Assembly (NCBI GenBank): GCA_030151925.1
Contig: JASLCY010000477.1
Coordinates: forward strand, 1-6,151
Direction of reading: 5' to 3'
From: Oligoflexus sp.
GTDB lineage: Bacteria; Bdellovibrionota_B; Oligoflexia; Oligoflexales; Oligoflexaceae
DNA: 6,151 bases
A model generated the notes under the pieces. It was not told where the DNA came from, searched no databases, and saw only the letters and a list, made by a program, of their open reading frames with translations. The translations under genes were made by a program, and so were the position numbers. Within the stretch, counting starts at the first letter, position 1. Every line of letters starts with the position of its first letter. This document shows positions 1-6,151 of this stretch, piece by piece.

Positions 1-954
1 GTGAAGAAGTACCTCGGCCGCGTGGTCCCTTATAAAGACAATTATTATGCGGCGCTGAACTCGGCGGTCTTCACCGACGGCTCGTTCTGCTACATCCCGA
101 AAGGCGTCCATTGCCCCCTCGACCTCAGCACCTACTTCCGCATCAACGCCGCGGGCACGGGGCAGTTCGAGCGCACGCTCCTGATCGCCGACGCCGGCTC
201 CTACGTGAGCTACCTCGAGGGCTGCACCGCTCCGCAGCGGGACGAGAACCAGCTCCACGCCGCGGTCGTCGAGCTCATCGCGATGGACGACGCGCAGATC
301 AAGTATTCCACCGTCCAGAACTGGTACGCGGGCAACGCCGAGGGCCAGGGCGGCATCTATAACTTCGTGACCAAACGCGGCCTCTGCCAGGGCAAGAACT
401 CGCGCATCTCTTGGACCCAGGTGGAAGCCGGCTCGGCGATCACCTGGAAGTACCCGAGCTGCGTCCTGCAGGGCGATCATTCGGTCGGTGAATTCTTCTC
501 GGTCGCCCTCACCAGCAACAAGATGCAGGCCGACACCGACACGAAGATGATCCACATCGGCAAGAACACGCGCAGCCGCATCATCTCCAAGGGCATCTCG
601 GCGGATAATTCCGTGAACAGCTACCGCGGCCTCGTGAAGGTCGCGCCTTCCGCCGAGAACGCGCGGAACCACTCGCAATGCGACTCGCTCCTCGTGGGCG
701 ACCGCTGCGCGGCGAATACTTTCCCTTATATCGAAGTCAAGAATAACACCGCTGTCATCGAGCATGAAGCGACGACCTCGAAGATCAGCGGCGAGCAGGT
801 CTTCTACCTCAAGTCCCGCGGCATCGAGGAGGAGCAGGCGATCGGCCTCCTCCTCAACGGCTTCTGCAAGGAAGTCTTCAAGGAATTGCCCCTGGAGTTC
901 TCGGTCGAAGCGGTCAAGCTCCTCGAGATGAAGCTCGAAGGCAGCGTCGGTTAA
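1..954 (+). CDS. sufB: SufB, Fe-S cluster assembly scaffold subunit (5'-truncated by window edge)
   Basis: SufB is the core subunit of the cytosolic SufBCD complex, which assembles Fe-S clusters from sulfur supplied by the SufS desulfurase system. The visible 317 residues are the C-terminal two thirds of the protein. Full SufB is about 470-495 aa, so roughly 150-180 residues lie before base 1, and the GTG at base 1 is an internal Val codon rather than a start. Family blocks are clear: VPKG-like segment near 32-36, STYFRIN at 43-49, YLEGCTAP at 71-78, [18 protein letters not shown] in the middle, and the C-terminal PLEFSVEA and LEGSVG. By comparison with E. coli SufB (recalled, not aligned by program), Cys75 matches the sulfur-accepting Cys254, Cys227 in SQCDSLL matches the cluster-site Cys405, and His255-Glu256 in EHEATTSKI match His433-Glu434. 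All are retained, so the protein looks functional. The stop lies 18 bases before sufC. Confidence 0.97.
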   Translation: MKKYLGRVVPYKDNYYAALNSAVFTDGSFCYIPKGVHCPLDLSTYFRINAAGTGQFERTLLIADAGSYVSYLEGCTAPQRDENQLHAAVVELIAMDDAQIKYSTVQNWYAGNAEGQGGIYNFVTKRGLCQGKNSRISWTQVEAGSAITWKYPSCVLQGDHSVGEFFSVALTSNKMQADTDTKMIHIGKNTRSRIISKGISADNSVNSYRGLVKVAPSAENARNHSQCDSLLVGDRCAANTFPYIEVKNNTAVIEHEATTSKISGEQVFYLKSRGIEEEQAIGLLLNGFCKEVFKELPLEFSVEAVKLLEMKLEGSVG

Positions 955-972
955 CAGGAGTTAGGGTTTATT

Positions 973-1724
<752 letters not shown>

Positions 1725-1725
<1 letters not shown>

Positions 1726-1733
1726 GAGGTGGG
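1725..1733 (+). promoter_or_regulatory. Ribosome binding site deciding the sufD start
   Basis: The sequence AGAGGTGGG begins at the last base of the sufC stop codon. Its AGGTGG core (1727-1732) lies five bases before the ATG at 1738. An in-frame GTG at 1729 falls inside this core and has no Shine-Dalgarno of its own at proper spacing, so ATG 1738 is the better start. The overlap of this site with the sufC stop suggests coupled translation. Confidence 0.7.
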
Positions 1734-1737
1734 AACG

Positions 1738-3009
1738 ATGACGGCTCTCTTTCAAAATACTTATCATGAACTGCTGAAGAGTCGGCAATGGACTCCGGCC
1801 TGGCTGCGTGCGACCCGCAAGAAGTCCTACGAGAAGTTCCTGGCCGAAGGCCTTCCGACCCGCCGGCTCGAGGACTGGAAATACACCAGCACCCGTTCGC
1901 TGCAGGACAAGGACTTCGCCCTCGCGGAAGCGGCCGATATCGACGCCCTGCGGCTCAAGGCGGTGAGCCTCAAGCAGGCCGATCGCATCGTCTTCATCAA
2001 CGGCCGTTACGCGGCCGGGCATTCGCAGCTGCCGGCCGACGTCTCGGTAGTTCCCCTGATCGAAGCCGTGAAGCACGCGGACAGCGCGCGCCTCATCCAT
2101 GCCGCCGCCAACAAGCAGGGCGTCGATTCCCTCGCGGACCTGAACCAGGCGCTCTTCTCGAGCGGCGCGGTGATTCGCGTGAGGAAATCACTCCAAAGCG
2201 CCCGTCCGCTGCAGCTGGTCTTCCTGCAGACGCCGGGCGCGAGCGCCCTGATCAGCCCGCGGAACATCGTACATGTGGAGAAACACGCGAACGTCGCGAT
2301 CCTCGAGAGCCACGCCGGCGACACCACGCACTTCACCAACGCGGTGAGCGATATCTGGGTGGAGACGGGCGCCCGCTGCCAGTACATCCTGGAACGCGTC
2401 CTCGGCGATCAGGCCCAGTACGTGAGCACGCACCGCTTCCACGTCGCGCGCGACGCGCAGGTCGAGACGTTCAACCTCGCGCTCGGCGGCAGACTCAACC
2501 GCTCGCACCTGATCTTCAATATGAACGCGCCCGGCGCGGCCGCCAAGCTCGACGGCCTCTACCAGGCTCGCAAGGATAACCATATCGATAACGTGACCGA
2601 AGTGAACCACTTCGCGGCGCATACGACCAGCACCCAGCTCTATAAGGGCATCCTCGAGGATAAGAGCCGGGCGGTCTTCAACGGCAAGATCGCGATCGCC
2701 CGCGACGCCCAGCAGGTGGCGGCGCACCAGCTCAACAAGAACCTCCTGATGAGCAAGGACGCGGAGGTGGACAGCCGCCCGCAGCTCGTCATCGACGCGA
2801 ACGACGTGAAGTGCTCGCACGGCGCGAGCATCGGGCAGATCAACGAGCAGGAGCTCTTCTATCTCCAGAGCCGCGCCATCCCCCGGGACGAAGCCAAGGA
2901 CATGCTGGCGAAGGCCTTTGCCCTCGATGTCCTGAATCGCATCACGGGCCCGCATTTTACCGAGCATTTGCACGGAGTCCTCAGGACTACGGGAGGCCAG
3001 TTGGCGTGA
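1738..3009 (+). CDS. sufD: SufD, Fe-S cluster assembly scaffold subunit
   Basis: SufD is the SufB paralogue that heterodimerises with it in the SufBC2D complex and is needed for iron acquisition and cluster formation at the SufB-SufD interface. From ATG 1738 the protein has 423 residues, the normal SufD length. The N-terminal part carries the family-typical segment RLEDWKYTSTRSL, and the C-terminal half is the parallel beta-helix shared with SufB. The C-terminal signature VKCSHGASIGQINEQELFYLQSR is present. His361 in CSHG corresponds to the E. coli SufD His360 implicated in cluster assembly, while SufD lacks the SufB-specific cluster cysteine, as expected. An in-frame GTG at 1729 would add three residues but is disfavoured because it lies in the ribosome binding site. 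The short spacing to sufC upstream and nfu downstream (29 bases, or overlapping if the earlier nfu start is used) indicates one operon. Confidence 0.96.
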   Translation: MTALFQNTYHELLKSRQWTPAWLRATRKKSYEKFLAEGLPTRRLEDWKYTSTRSLQDKDFALAEAADIDALRLKAVSLKQADRIVFINGRYAAGHSQLPADVSVVPLIEAVKHADSARLIHAAANKQGVDSLADLNQALFSSGAVIRVRKSLQSARPLQLVFLQTPGASALISPRNIVHVEKHANVAILESHAGDTTHFTNAVSDIWVETGARCQYILERVLGDQAQYVSTHRFHVARDAQVETFNLALGGRLNRSHLIFNMNAPGAAAKLDGLYQARKDNHIDNVTEVNHFAAHTTSTQLYKGILEDKSRAVFNGKIAIARDAQQVAAHQLNKNLLMSKDAEVDSRPQLVIDANDVKCSHGASIGQINEQELFYLQSRAIPRDEAKDMLAKAFALDVLNRITGPHFTEHLHGVLRTTGGQLA

Positions 3010-3025
3010 GCGACTTGAACGATAC

Positions 3026-3030
3026 AGGAG
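3026..3030 (+). promoter_or_regulatory. Ribosome binding site for the nfu ATG
   Basis: AGGAG lies eight bases before the ATG at 3039, a near-ideal Shine-Dalgarno. It favours this ATG over the alternative GTG at 3006, which has its own GGGAGG (2991-2996) nine bases upstream inside sufD. Confidence 0.7.
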
Positions 3031-3038
3031 AAGCGCGC

Positions 3039-3614
3039 ATGGACGTTAAGATGATGGTGCAGCCTACGCCGAATCCTTACGCGAAGAAGATCATCGTGAA
3101 CCACGATGTGAAGTCTACGGGCAAGATCACGTTCTCGACGCCCGAGGACTGCGCTCACATCCCGCTCGCCAAGGCGTTGTTCGAGATCAAAAGCGTGTCC
3201 CAGGTCCACTTCTTCGAAAACGCCATCACGATCACGCAGGACGGTTCGGTGTCGTGGGACGACGTGCTCGCGGAAGCCCGGCGCCTCATCAAGGCCCTGC
3301 TCCCGACGCACAATCCCGAATTCCTCTCGCCCGACGAGAAGCGCCGCAGCGAGATGAGCCCCGAGCTGCAGACGATCGAAGCCATCCTCGACAAGACGAT
3401 CCGTCCCGCGCTCCAGGGCGACGGCGGCGACCTCGAAGTGATGGGGCTCGAAGGCAACTACCTGACGATTCGTTATGAAGGCGCGTGCGGAACGTGCCCG
3501 AGCAGCGTGACGGGAACTTTGTCGGCGATCCAAAGCGTCCTCAGGCAGGAGTTCAACCCTGAGCTCGAGATCATCCCCATCGGTTTCGAGGGCATGGAAC
3601 CCGCCCCGCACTGA
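3039..3614 (+). CDS. nfu: Nfu-type Fe-S cluster carrier (Nfu N-terminal domain plus NifU C-terminal domain)
   Basis: Predicted Fe-S carrier that would receive clusters from the SufBCD scaffold and deliver them to apoproteins. The 191 residues show two domains. An Nfu N-terminal domain (about 4-90) begins with the diagnostic MMVQPTPNPYAKKI and includes FFENAITIT; a linker (about 91-108) follows; then a NifU-type C-terminal domain (about 109-182) contains ALQGDGGDLEV and the cluster-binding CxxC, Cys150-Gly-Thr-Cys153. In this family the CxxC bridges a [4Fe-4S] cluster between two monomers. The domain order matches eukaryotic and alphaproteobacterial Nfu1-like proteins rather than E. coli NfuA, whose N-terminal domain is a degenerate A-type carrier fold. 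An alternative GTG start at 3006 overlaps the sufD stop as GTGA and would add 11 residues. ATG 3039 is preferred because the conserved domain starts right after it. No sufS, sufE or sufU follows, and the operon appears to end here. Confidence 0.93.
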   Translation: MDVKMMVQPTPNPYAKKIIVNHDVKSTGKITFSTPEDCAHIPLAKALFEIKSVSQVHFFENAITITQDGSVSWDDVLAEARRLIKALLPTHNPEFLSPDEKRRSEMSPELQTIEAILDKTIRPALQGDGGDLEVMGLEGNYLTIRYEGACGTCPSSVTGTLSAIQSVLRQEFNPELEIIPIGFEGMEPAPH

Positions 3615-3624
3615 CATCCAGGAA

Positions 3625-3655
3625 TCGAGCGGCGCTGAGTTCGACGGCCGCTCGA
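3625..3655. terminator. Hairpin between convergent genes, possible bidirectional terminator
   Basis: TCGAGCGGC (3625-3633) and its exact reverse complement GCCGCTCGA (3647-3655) form a 9-bp GC-rich stem with a 13-base loop. The element lies 10 bases after the nfu stop and 6 bases beyond the stop of the minus-strand membrane protein, so it could end both transcripts. Neither side has a real T-tract: only GTTTC follows on the plus strand and nothing comparable on the minus strand. It is therefore not a textbook intrinsic terminator. Position and perfect pairing are the evidence; function is inferred. Confidence 0.5.
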
Positions 3656-3661
3656 CGCGTT

Positions 3662-4027
3662 TCAGCCCGCCAGAGGCCTGCGGAAGATGAAGTAAAGTAT
3701 CGATTGGAAAATCGACAGGACGACGCTTCCCGCTATCGCCGCGATCCAGCCGTCCACCTTAAAGCCGTTCACCAGCTTCGCCGTGATCTTCAGCATCAGC
3801 CCGTTCAGGACGAAGAGGAAGAGCCCGAGCGTCAGGATCGTGAACGGCAACGAAATCCACCAGAGCACGCGGAAGAGCGTGGCGTTCAGCGCCGCGAGCA
3901 CGAAGGTCGCGAGCATCGCCGAGCCGAAGCCGTTGAGCTTGAGGCCCTTGATGAGCTTGGACGTCAGGGTGAGGGCGAACGCGCTCAGGACCCAGGCTAT
4001 GATGATGTGAAGGACGTAGGCTTGCAT
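3662..4027 (-). CDS. Small four-helix membrane protein, YvlD / Phage_holin_4_2 (DUF360-like) family
   Basis: Predicted inner-membrane protein of 121 residues from ATG 4027. Four hydrophobic segments are visible: about 2-20, 34-54, 56-78 and 91-114. The centre carries the family hallmark LPFTILTLGLFLFVLN, and the two repeated KGLKLNGF and NGFKVDGW segments match the duplicated G-hydrophobic-x-V/L-x-G-F/W pattern of this family. The family name includes holin because of weak sequence similarity; there are no lysis or phage genes nearby, and its cellular role is not established. It follows the thioesterase-like gene with overlapping codons: the upstream stop TGA is at 4029-4027. An ATG at 4030 gives an ATGA overlap, and the next ATG at 4027 gives TGATG. 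The GAGGGGG at 4038-4032 is only one base from ATG 4030 but about four from ATG 4027, so the second is preferred. Confidence 0.85.
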   Translation of the reverse strand: MQAYVLHIIIAWVLSAFALTLTSKLIKGLKLNGFGSAMLATFVLAALNATLFRVLWWISLPFTILTLGLFLFVLNGLMLKITAKLVNGFKVDGWIAAIAGSVVLSIFQSILYFIFRRPLAG

Positions 4028-4524
4028 CATTCCCCCTCGTTCTTTGCCGGCATGAAACGGTTGATCTGGTCTTCGGAGAGCTGGAGGAAGAGGATGCGCC
4101 CGCGAGCGAGGACCTTGCCGTCCACGTCCTCTATCGTCCCTTCGGTGAAGATCTTGCGCCCTTCGACCTTCTTCACCTCGCCCTTCAGCACCAGCTCCTG
4201 CTTGAGCGGCACGAACGAGACGAAATCGGTCTGCAGGTTGAGCGCGATCACCCGGTAGCCATAGACCCAGGCCGCGCCGCCGAGCAGCTCATCGAGCACC
4301 GCGGCCTGCGCGCCCCCGTGAGCGTGTCCTGGAGGGCCTTCAGCGCCCGGTCCGAACCACACGCGACCCCAGAGGGTCTGGGCTTCCTGGCCTTTATAAA
4401 ACTTCATCCGGATGCGGTCGCCTTGCGGGTCGCCCGAAACAAAAGAGCGTATGAGCCCCGAATAAGGCAGATCGGTCGGCTGCCAATCGCTGCGCAGGGC
4501 CTGTAATTTAATGTCGGAGGCCAT
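4027..4524 (-). CDS. Hotdog-fold thioesterase-like protein (PaaI/THEM4-type)
   Basis: Probable acyl-CoA thioesterase of the 4HBT/hotdog superfamily, acting in the cytoplasm on an unknown acyl-CoA. From ATG 4524 it has 165 residues, a normal single-domain length. The clearest motif is HAHGGAQAAVLDE (67-79): the HGG turn at the start of the central hotdog helix, with Asp78 at the position of the usual acidic catalytic residue. The strands after it (ALNLQTDFVSFVPLKQELVLKGEV and KIFTEGTIEDVDGKVLARGRILFL) follow the hotdog beta-sheet pattern. The frame remains open upstream to a TTG at 4596, but that extension has no Shine-Dalgarno and no family similarity I recognise. ATG 4524 has AGG at 4533-4531, six bases away, a weak but usable site. 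It is the first gene of a two-gene minus-strand unit with the YvlD-like gene. Substrate cannot be told from sequence; family call is firm, enzymatic role inferred. Confidence 0.85.
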   Translation of the reverse strand: MASDIKLQALRSDWQPTDLPYSGLIRSFVSGDPQGDRIRMKFYKGQEAQTLWGRVWFGPGAEGPPGHAHGGAQAAVLDELLGGAAWVYGYRVIALNLQTDFVSFVPLKQELVLKGEVKKVEGRKIFTEGTIEDVDGKVLARGRILFLQLSEDQINRFMPAKNEGE

Positions 4525-4601
4525 CACTAACCTATTGATAAAACGTCGAAGATTCTGCGAAAGCTCGATTGTCGGCTGTTCCGCGATTCTATGCAACTGA
4601 A

Positions 4602-4618
4602 TTGCTTTAAAAAAGCAA
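4602..4618. repeat. Perfect 7-bp inverted repeat, TTGCTTT-AAA-AAAGCAA
   Basis: TTGCTTT (4602-4608) and AAAGCAA (4612-4618) are exact reverse complements around three A bases. The repeat sits in the middle of the divergent intergenic region and places a TTGCTT hexamer facing outward on each strand. It could be an operator, a hairpin, or simply two mirrored -35-like sequences. Confidence 0.6.
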
Positions 4619-4630
4619 GTTCGATATAGC
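4602..4630 (+). promoter_or_regulatory. Candidate promoter for the lipoprotein gene
   Basis: TTGCTT (4602-4607) and TATAGC (4625-4630) resemble sigma-70 -35 and -10 hexamers and are separated by exactly 17 bases. The -35 lies within the palindrome. Transcription would start near 4637, giving a leader of roughly 68 bases before the ATG at 4705. An alternative is the extended -10-like TGCTAAAAA at 4647-4655, which has no recognisable -35. Both matches are imperfect. Confidence 0.3.
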
Positions 4631-4704
4631 TGGGGAGTCCTTCCTGTGCTAAAAATAATCCCTGCATTTCAGGTCATTAACAGTGATATGGAGCAAAGGT
4701 TACG

Positions 4705-5808
4705 ATGATTTCGAAGCTTCATCATAGCGCATGTATTTCACTATGCTGTCTCGCTTTCACCCTAGCCTGCAGTGGCGGCGGCGGAGGGAGCAAGACGCCC
4801 GCAGCCGCGCCTCCCGCGTCGAATCTTACGCCGCAAATCACGGCCCCCTCTGTTCCCCAAGACCCCAATGCCGCCCCGACTTCCAGCACCTCTTCTTCGA
4901 CCTCCGCAACTCCGACAACGACTACGACGTCCTCCAGCACCAGTAATGGCGCAACGACCAATAATCCTGGATCGACCGGCGACCAACCGGCGACAGGCGC
5001 CAATAATCCTACGACGGCTTCGATCCCCGTCCTCGGCACCGCGGACGGACTCGAGATCGGTTGCTGGAACATCGAAGATTATCCCAAGTCCACGCGGAGC
5101 AAGGGCACCGTCTCGAACATCCTCAATACGATGGATGTGGACGTGATGGGCGTGGAAGAGATCACGAGCGTCGACGCGTTCAACGACCTGCTCTCCGCGA
5201 TGCCGAAGTTCACCGGCGTTATCGTGGGCGACGACAAGAACAATGCCTACGAGGACCGCAACGTCGGCCTCATCTATAGGACGAGCGATTTCACGGTCGT
5301 GGATCAGCAGGCGCTGTTCCCGAAGGACACCTATTCCTTCCCCCGCCCGCCGCTCATGGTCCGCCTGCATCCCAATCGCAAGGACCGCGCGGATATCGTG
5401 GTGATCGTCGTGCACCTGAAAGCGTTCGGCGATGACAAGAGCCAGGCTCGCCGGAAAAAGGCCAATACCTCTCTCGAATCCTACGTGGCCGACCTCGAGA
5501 CGAAAGAACCGGCCCTCCAGGTCATCGTCCTCGGCGACTTCAACCAGCCGCTCGTCGACGCGAGCGACCGCGTGAACTTCGATCCCTGGTACCAGAACGA
5601 GAACCTCTTCAAGGTCCTGACCGACCCGCTCGTCGCCGAAGACGATTACAGCTACTACGCGGGGCGCCAGTCGCTCATCGACCATATGATCGCGACGACG
5701 AACTTCAACCTCGAGGTCCCCGAGATCCCCAAGCTGCAGACCCTGGTGCCGAGCTACCAGAGCGAGGCCTCGGACCACCTGCCGGTCGTCACCAAACTGA
5801 TGCAATGA
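4705..5808 (+). CDS. Predicted lipoprotein with endonuclease/exonuclease/phosphatase (EEP) domain
   Basis: Predicted membrane-anchored metal-dependent phosphodiesterase, possibly a surface or periplasmic nuclease. The 367 residues begin with a signal peptide (1-21) ending in TLAC; Cys22 is the likely lipidated residue, although Thr at -3 is atypical for a lipobox. Ser at +2 would favour outer-membrane sorting under the E. coli rule. A Gly run (24-28) and a Ser/Thr/Pro/Ala/Asn-rich linker (about 29-108) follow. The EEP domain (about 115-366) shows its motifs in order: WNIEDYP with Asn122, GVEEI with Glu151, NVGLIYR (186-192), VVHLKAF with His237, GDFN with Asp278 and Asn280, SLIDHM with Asp326-His327, and the terminal SDHLPVV with Asp357-His358. 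These are the metal-binding and catalytic positions of the DNase I-like fold, so activity is plausible. The YSYYAGRQSLIDH segment resembles secreted nucleases more than sphingomyelinases or inositol phosphatases, but the substrate is unknown. AAAGG at 4695-4699, five bases upstream, supports ATG 4705. Confidence 0.88.
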   Translation: MISKLHHSACISLCCLAFTLACSGGGGGSKTPAAAPPASNLTPQITAPSVPQDPNAAPTSSTSSSTSATPTTTTTSSSTSNGATTNNPGSTGDQPATGANNPTTASIPVLGTADGLEIGCWNIEDYPKSTRSKGTVSNILNTMDVDVMGVEEITSVDAFNDLLSAMPKFTGVIVGDDKNNAYEDRNVGLIYRTSDFTVVDQQALFPKDTYSFPRPPLMVRLHPNRKDRADIVVIVVHLKAFGDDKSQARRKKANTSLESYVADLETKEPALQVIVLGDFNQPLVDASDRVNFDPWYQNENLFKVLTDPLVAEDDYSYYAGRQSLIDHMIATTNFNLEVPEIPKLQTLVPSYQSEASDHLPVVTKLMQ

Positions 5809-5823
5809 AATCGAGTAGGGGCG

Positions 5824-5842
5824 GGGCGCTCAACGAACGCCC
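5824..5842. terminator. Weak hairpin between convergent genes
   Basis: GGGCG (5824-5828) pairs with CGCCC (5838-5842) around a nine-base loop, extendable by one G-T pair. It spans the minus-strand stop codon at 5830-5832, just after the lipoprotein gene. There is no T-tract on either side. The two stop codons are only 21 bases apart, so some bidirectional termination is expected here, but the hairpin itself is weak evidence. Confidence 0.25.
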
Positions 5843-6151
5843 TGCGCCTGCATGAAAGAGAAGTAGAAGACCGCGTTCGGATCCTTGGCGACCTGCTTCA
5901 GCTCGTCCTGGGCGGACAGGAGAGTCGCCTGGTCGATGTAGTTGGCCTTGAGCAGCTGGTCCTTCGCGCTGAGGAGGATCTGCGTCCAGAACTCGATATA
6001 ACGCTTGCGCTGCTCGGGCTGGCGGTTATCGAAGTGCCAGGTCTTCACCTGGGTGCGGATATCCTGAAAACCCTGCGCGAGAAGAAGGTTGCCGAGCTTC
6101 GCCCCGACGAAGGGATCGCCAGTCTGCTCGTGCTGATAATCGTTCATCGCC
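5830..6151 (-). CDS. C-terminal part of a probable SAM-dependent methyltransferase (5' end beyond window)
   Basis: Only about 106 residues are visible, reading leftwards from the right edge to a TGA at 5832-5830. The frame is still open at base 6151, so the ATG at 6147 is probably internal and the gene starts outside the window. GDPFVGAKLGNLLLAQGFQDI followed by a strand (TQVKTWHF) resembles the region after the Rossmann core in class I methyltransferases of the UbiE/Methyltransf_11-25 kind, where a D-P-x-x-G segment leads to an amphipathic helix and the next core strand. The ending DELKQVAKDPNAVFYFSFMQAQG matches the common C-terminal pattern of such enzymes, with a D-P-N/D-A-x-F-Y-F/Y turn and final strand. 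The SAM-binding motifs (G-x-G-x-G) would lie in the missing N-terminal part, so the substrate and even the family call remain provisional. It converges on the lipoprotein gene. Confidence 0.6.
   Translation of the reverse strand, partial: AMNDYQHEQTGDPFVGAKLGNLLLAQGFQDIRTQVKTWHFDNRQPEQRKRYIEFWTQILLSAKDQLLKANYIDQATLLSAQDELKQVAKDPNAVFYFSFMQAQGVR

Larger units (their letters stand above)
4525..4704. promoter_or_regulatory. Divergent intergenic region with AT-rich palindrome
   Basis: This 180-base gap separates the minus-strand thioesterase unit from the plus-strand lipoprotein gene and is clearly richer in A/T than the rest of the window. It should hold both promoters. It contains the palindrome at 4602-4618, promoter-like hexamers for the plus strand, and an extended -10-like TGCTAAAAA at 4647-4655. 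A minus-strand TAGAAT at 4591-4586 could be a -10 for the thioesterase unit, but no -35 at good spacing accompanies it. No coding sequence is evident here. Confidence 0.55.

Noticed and set aside
3006..3614. Reading the frame open from 2811 as a longer fusion of nfu with sequence inside sufD
   Set aside because: Residues before position 3006 lie inside sufD in another frame and have no Nfu similarity. The conserved domain begins right after ATG 3039.
2188..3617. Minus-strand open frames (2188-2973 and 2859-3617) opposite sufD and nfu
   Set aside because: Same kind of shadow: low-information translations dictated by the codon pattern of the real genes on the other strand.
3662..4027. Prophage or lysis module suggested by the holin-like family name
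   Set aside because: The YvlD/Phage_holin_4_2 family is widespread on chromosomes. No endolysin, integrase or other phage gene is nearby.
4525..4596. N-terminal extension of the thioesterase-like gene to a TTG at 4596
   Set aside because: TTG is a rare start, no Shine-Dalgarno precedes it, and the added 24 residues show no hotdog-family similarity. They also overlap the likely promoter.
4661..4673. Short inverted repeat CCTG-cattt-CAGG before the lipoprotein gene
   Set aside because: Only four base pairs, which is expected by chance and cannot be separated from background without conservation data.
4762..5805. Minus-strand open frame (347 codons) opposite the lipoprotein gene
   Set aside because: The plus-strand frame has a signal peptide and all EEP motifs, while this frame shows only repetitive Arg/Val/Gly/Asp-rich sequence and no recognisable ribosome binding site.

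Overview
The window is a GC-rich stretch of a bacterial chromosome with short intergenic gaps and Shine-Dalgarno-led genes. An outer-membrane-type lipoprotein (Cys followed by a Gly run) and the overall gene complement suggest a Gram-negative bacterium, possibly of the Bdellovibrionota/Myxococcota/Oligoflexia kind. That placement is only an impression from protein style. Nothing here fixes the taxon.

Bases 1-3614 (+ strand) are the distal part of a SUF iron-sulfur cluster assembly operon: sufB (5' end outside the window), sufC, sufD and an Nfu-type carrier gene, with gaps of 18, 12 and 29 bases. SufB, SufC and SufD would form the scaffold/ATPase complex that builds Fe-S clusters, and Nfu would pass clusters to target proteins. 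The desulfurase and sulfur-transfer genes (sufS, sufE/sufU) are not in the visible part. They may lie upstream or elsewhere. A perfect 9-bp hairpin just after nfu separates the operon from the convergent genes beyond it.

Bases 3662-4524 (- strand) hold a two-gene unit: a hotdog-fold thioesterase-like protein, then a small four-helix membrane protein of the YvlD/Phage_holin_4_2 family. Their stop and start codons overlap, so they are probably translationally coupled. Bases 4525-4704 are an AT-rich divergent intergenic region with a short palindrome and promoter-like sequences.

Bases 4705-5808 (+ strand) encode a predicted lipoprotein: signal peptide with lipobox, a long Ser/Thr/Pro/Ala linker, and an endonuclease/exonuclease/phosphatase (EEP) domain with an apparently intact active site. 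Converging on it from the right edge is the C-terminal part of a probable SAM-dependent methyltransferase (5830-6151, - strand).

I see no CRISPR array, tRNA, rRNA, insertion sequence or phage integration signal. Most of the window is recognisable housekeeping or common accessory material, and I found no convincing sign of a previously undescribed system. The points most worth checking are the sufD-nfu arrangement with two possible nfu starts, the surface nuclease-like lipoprotein, and the palindrome in the divergent promoter region.
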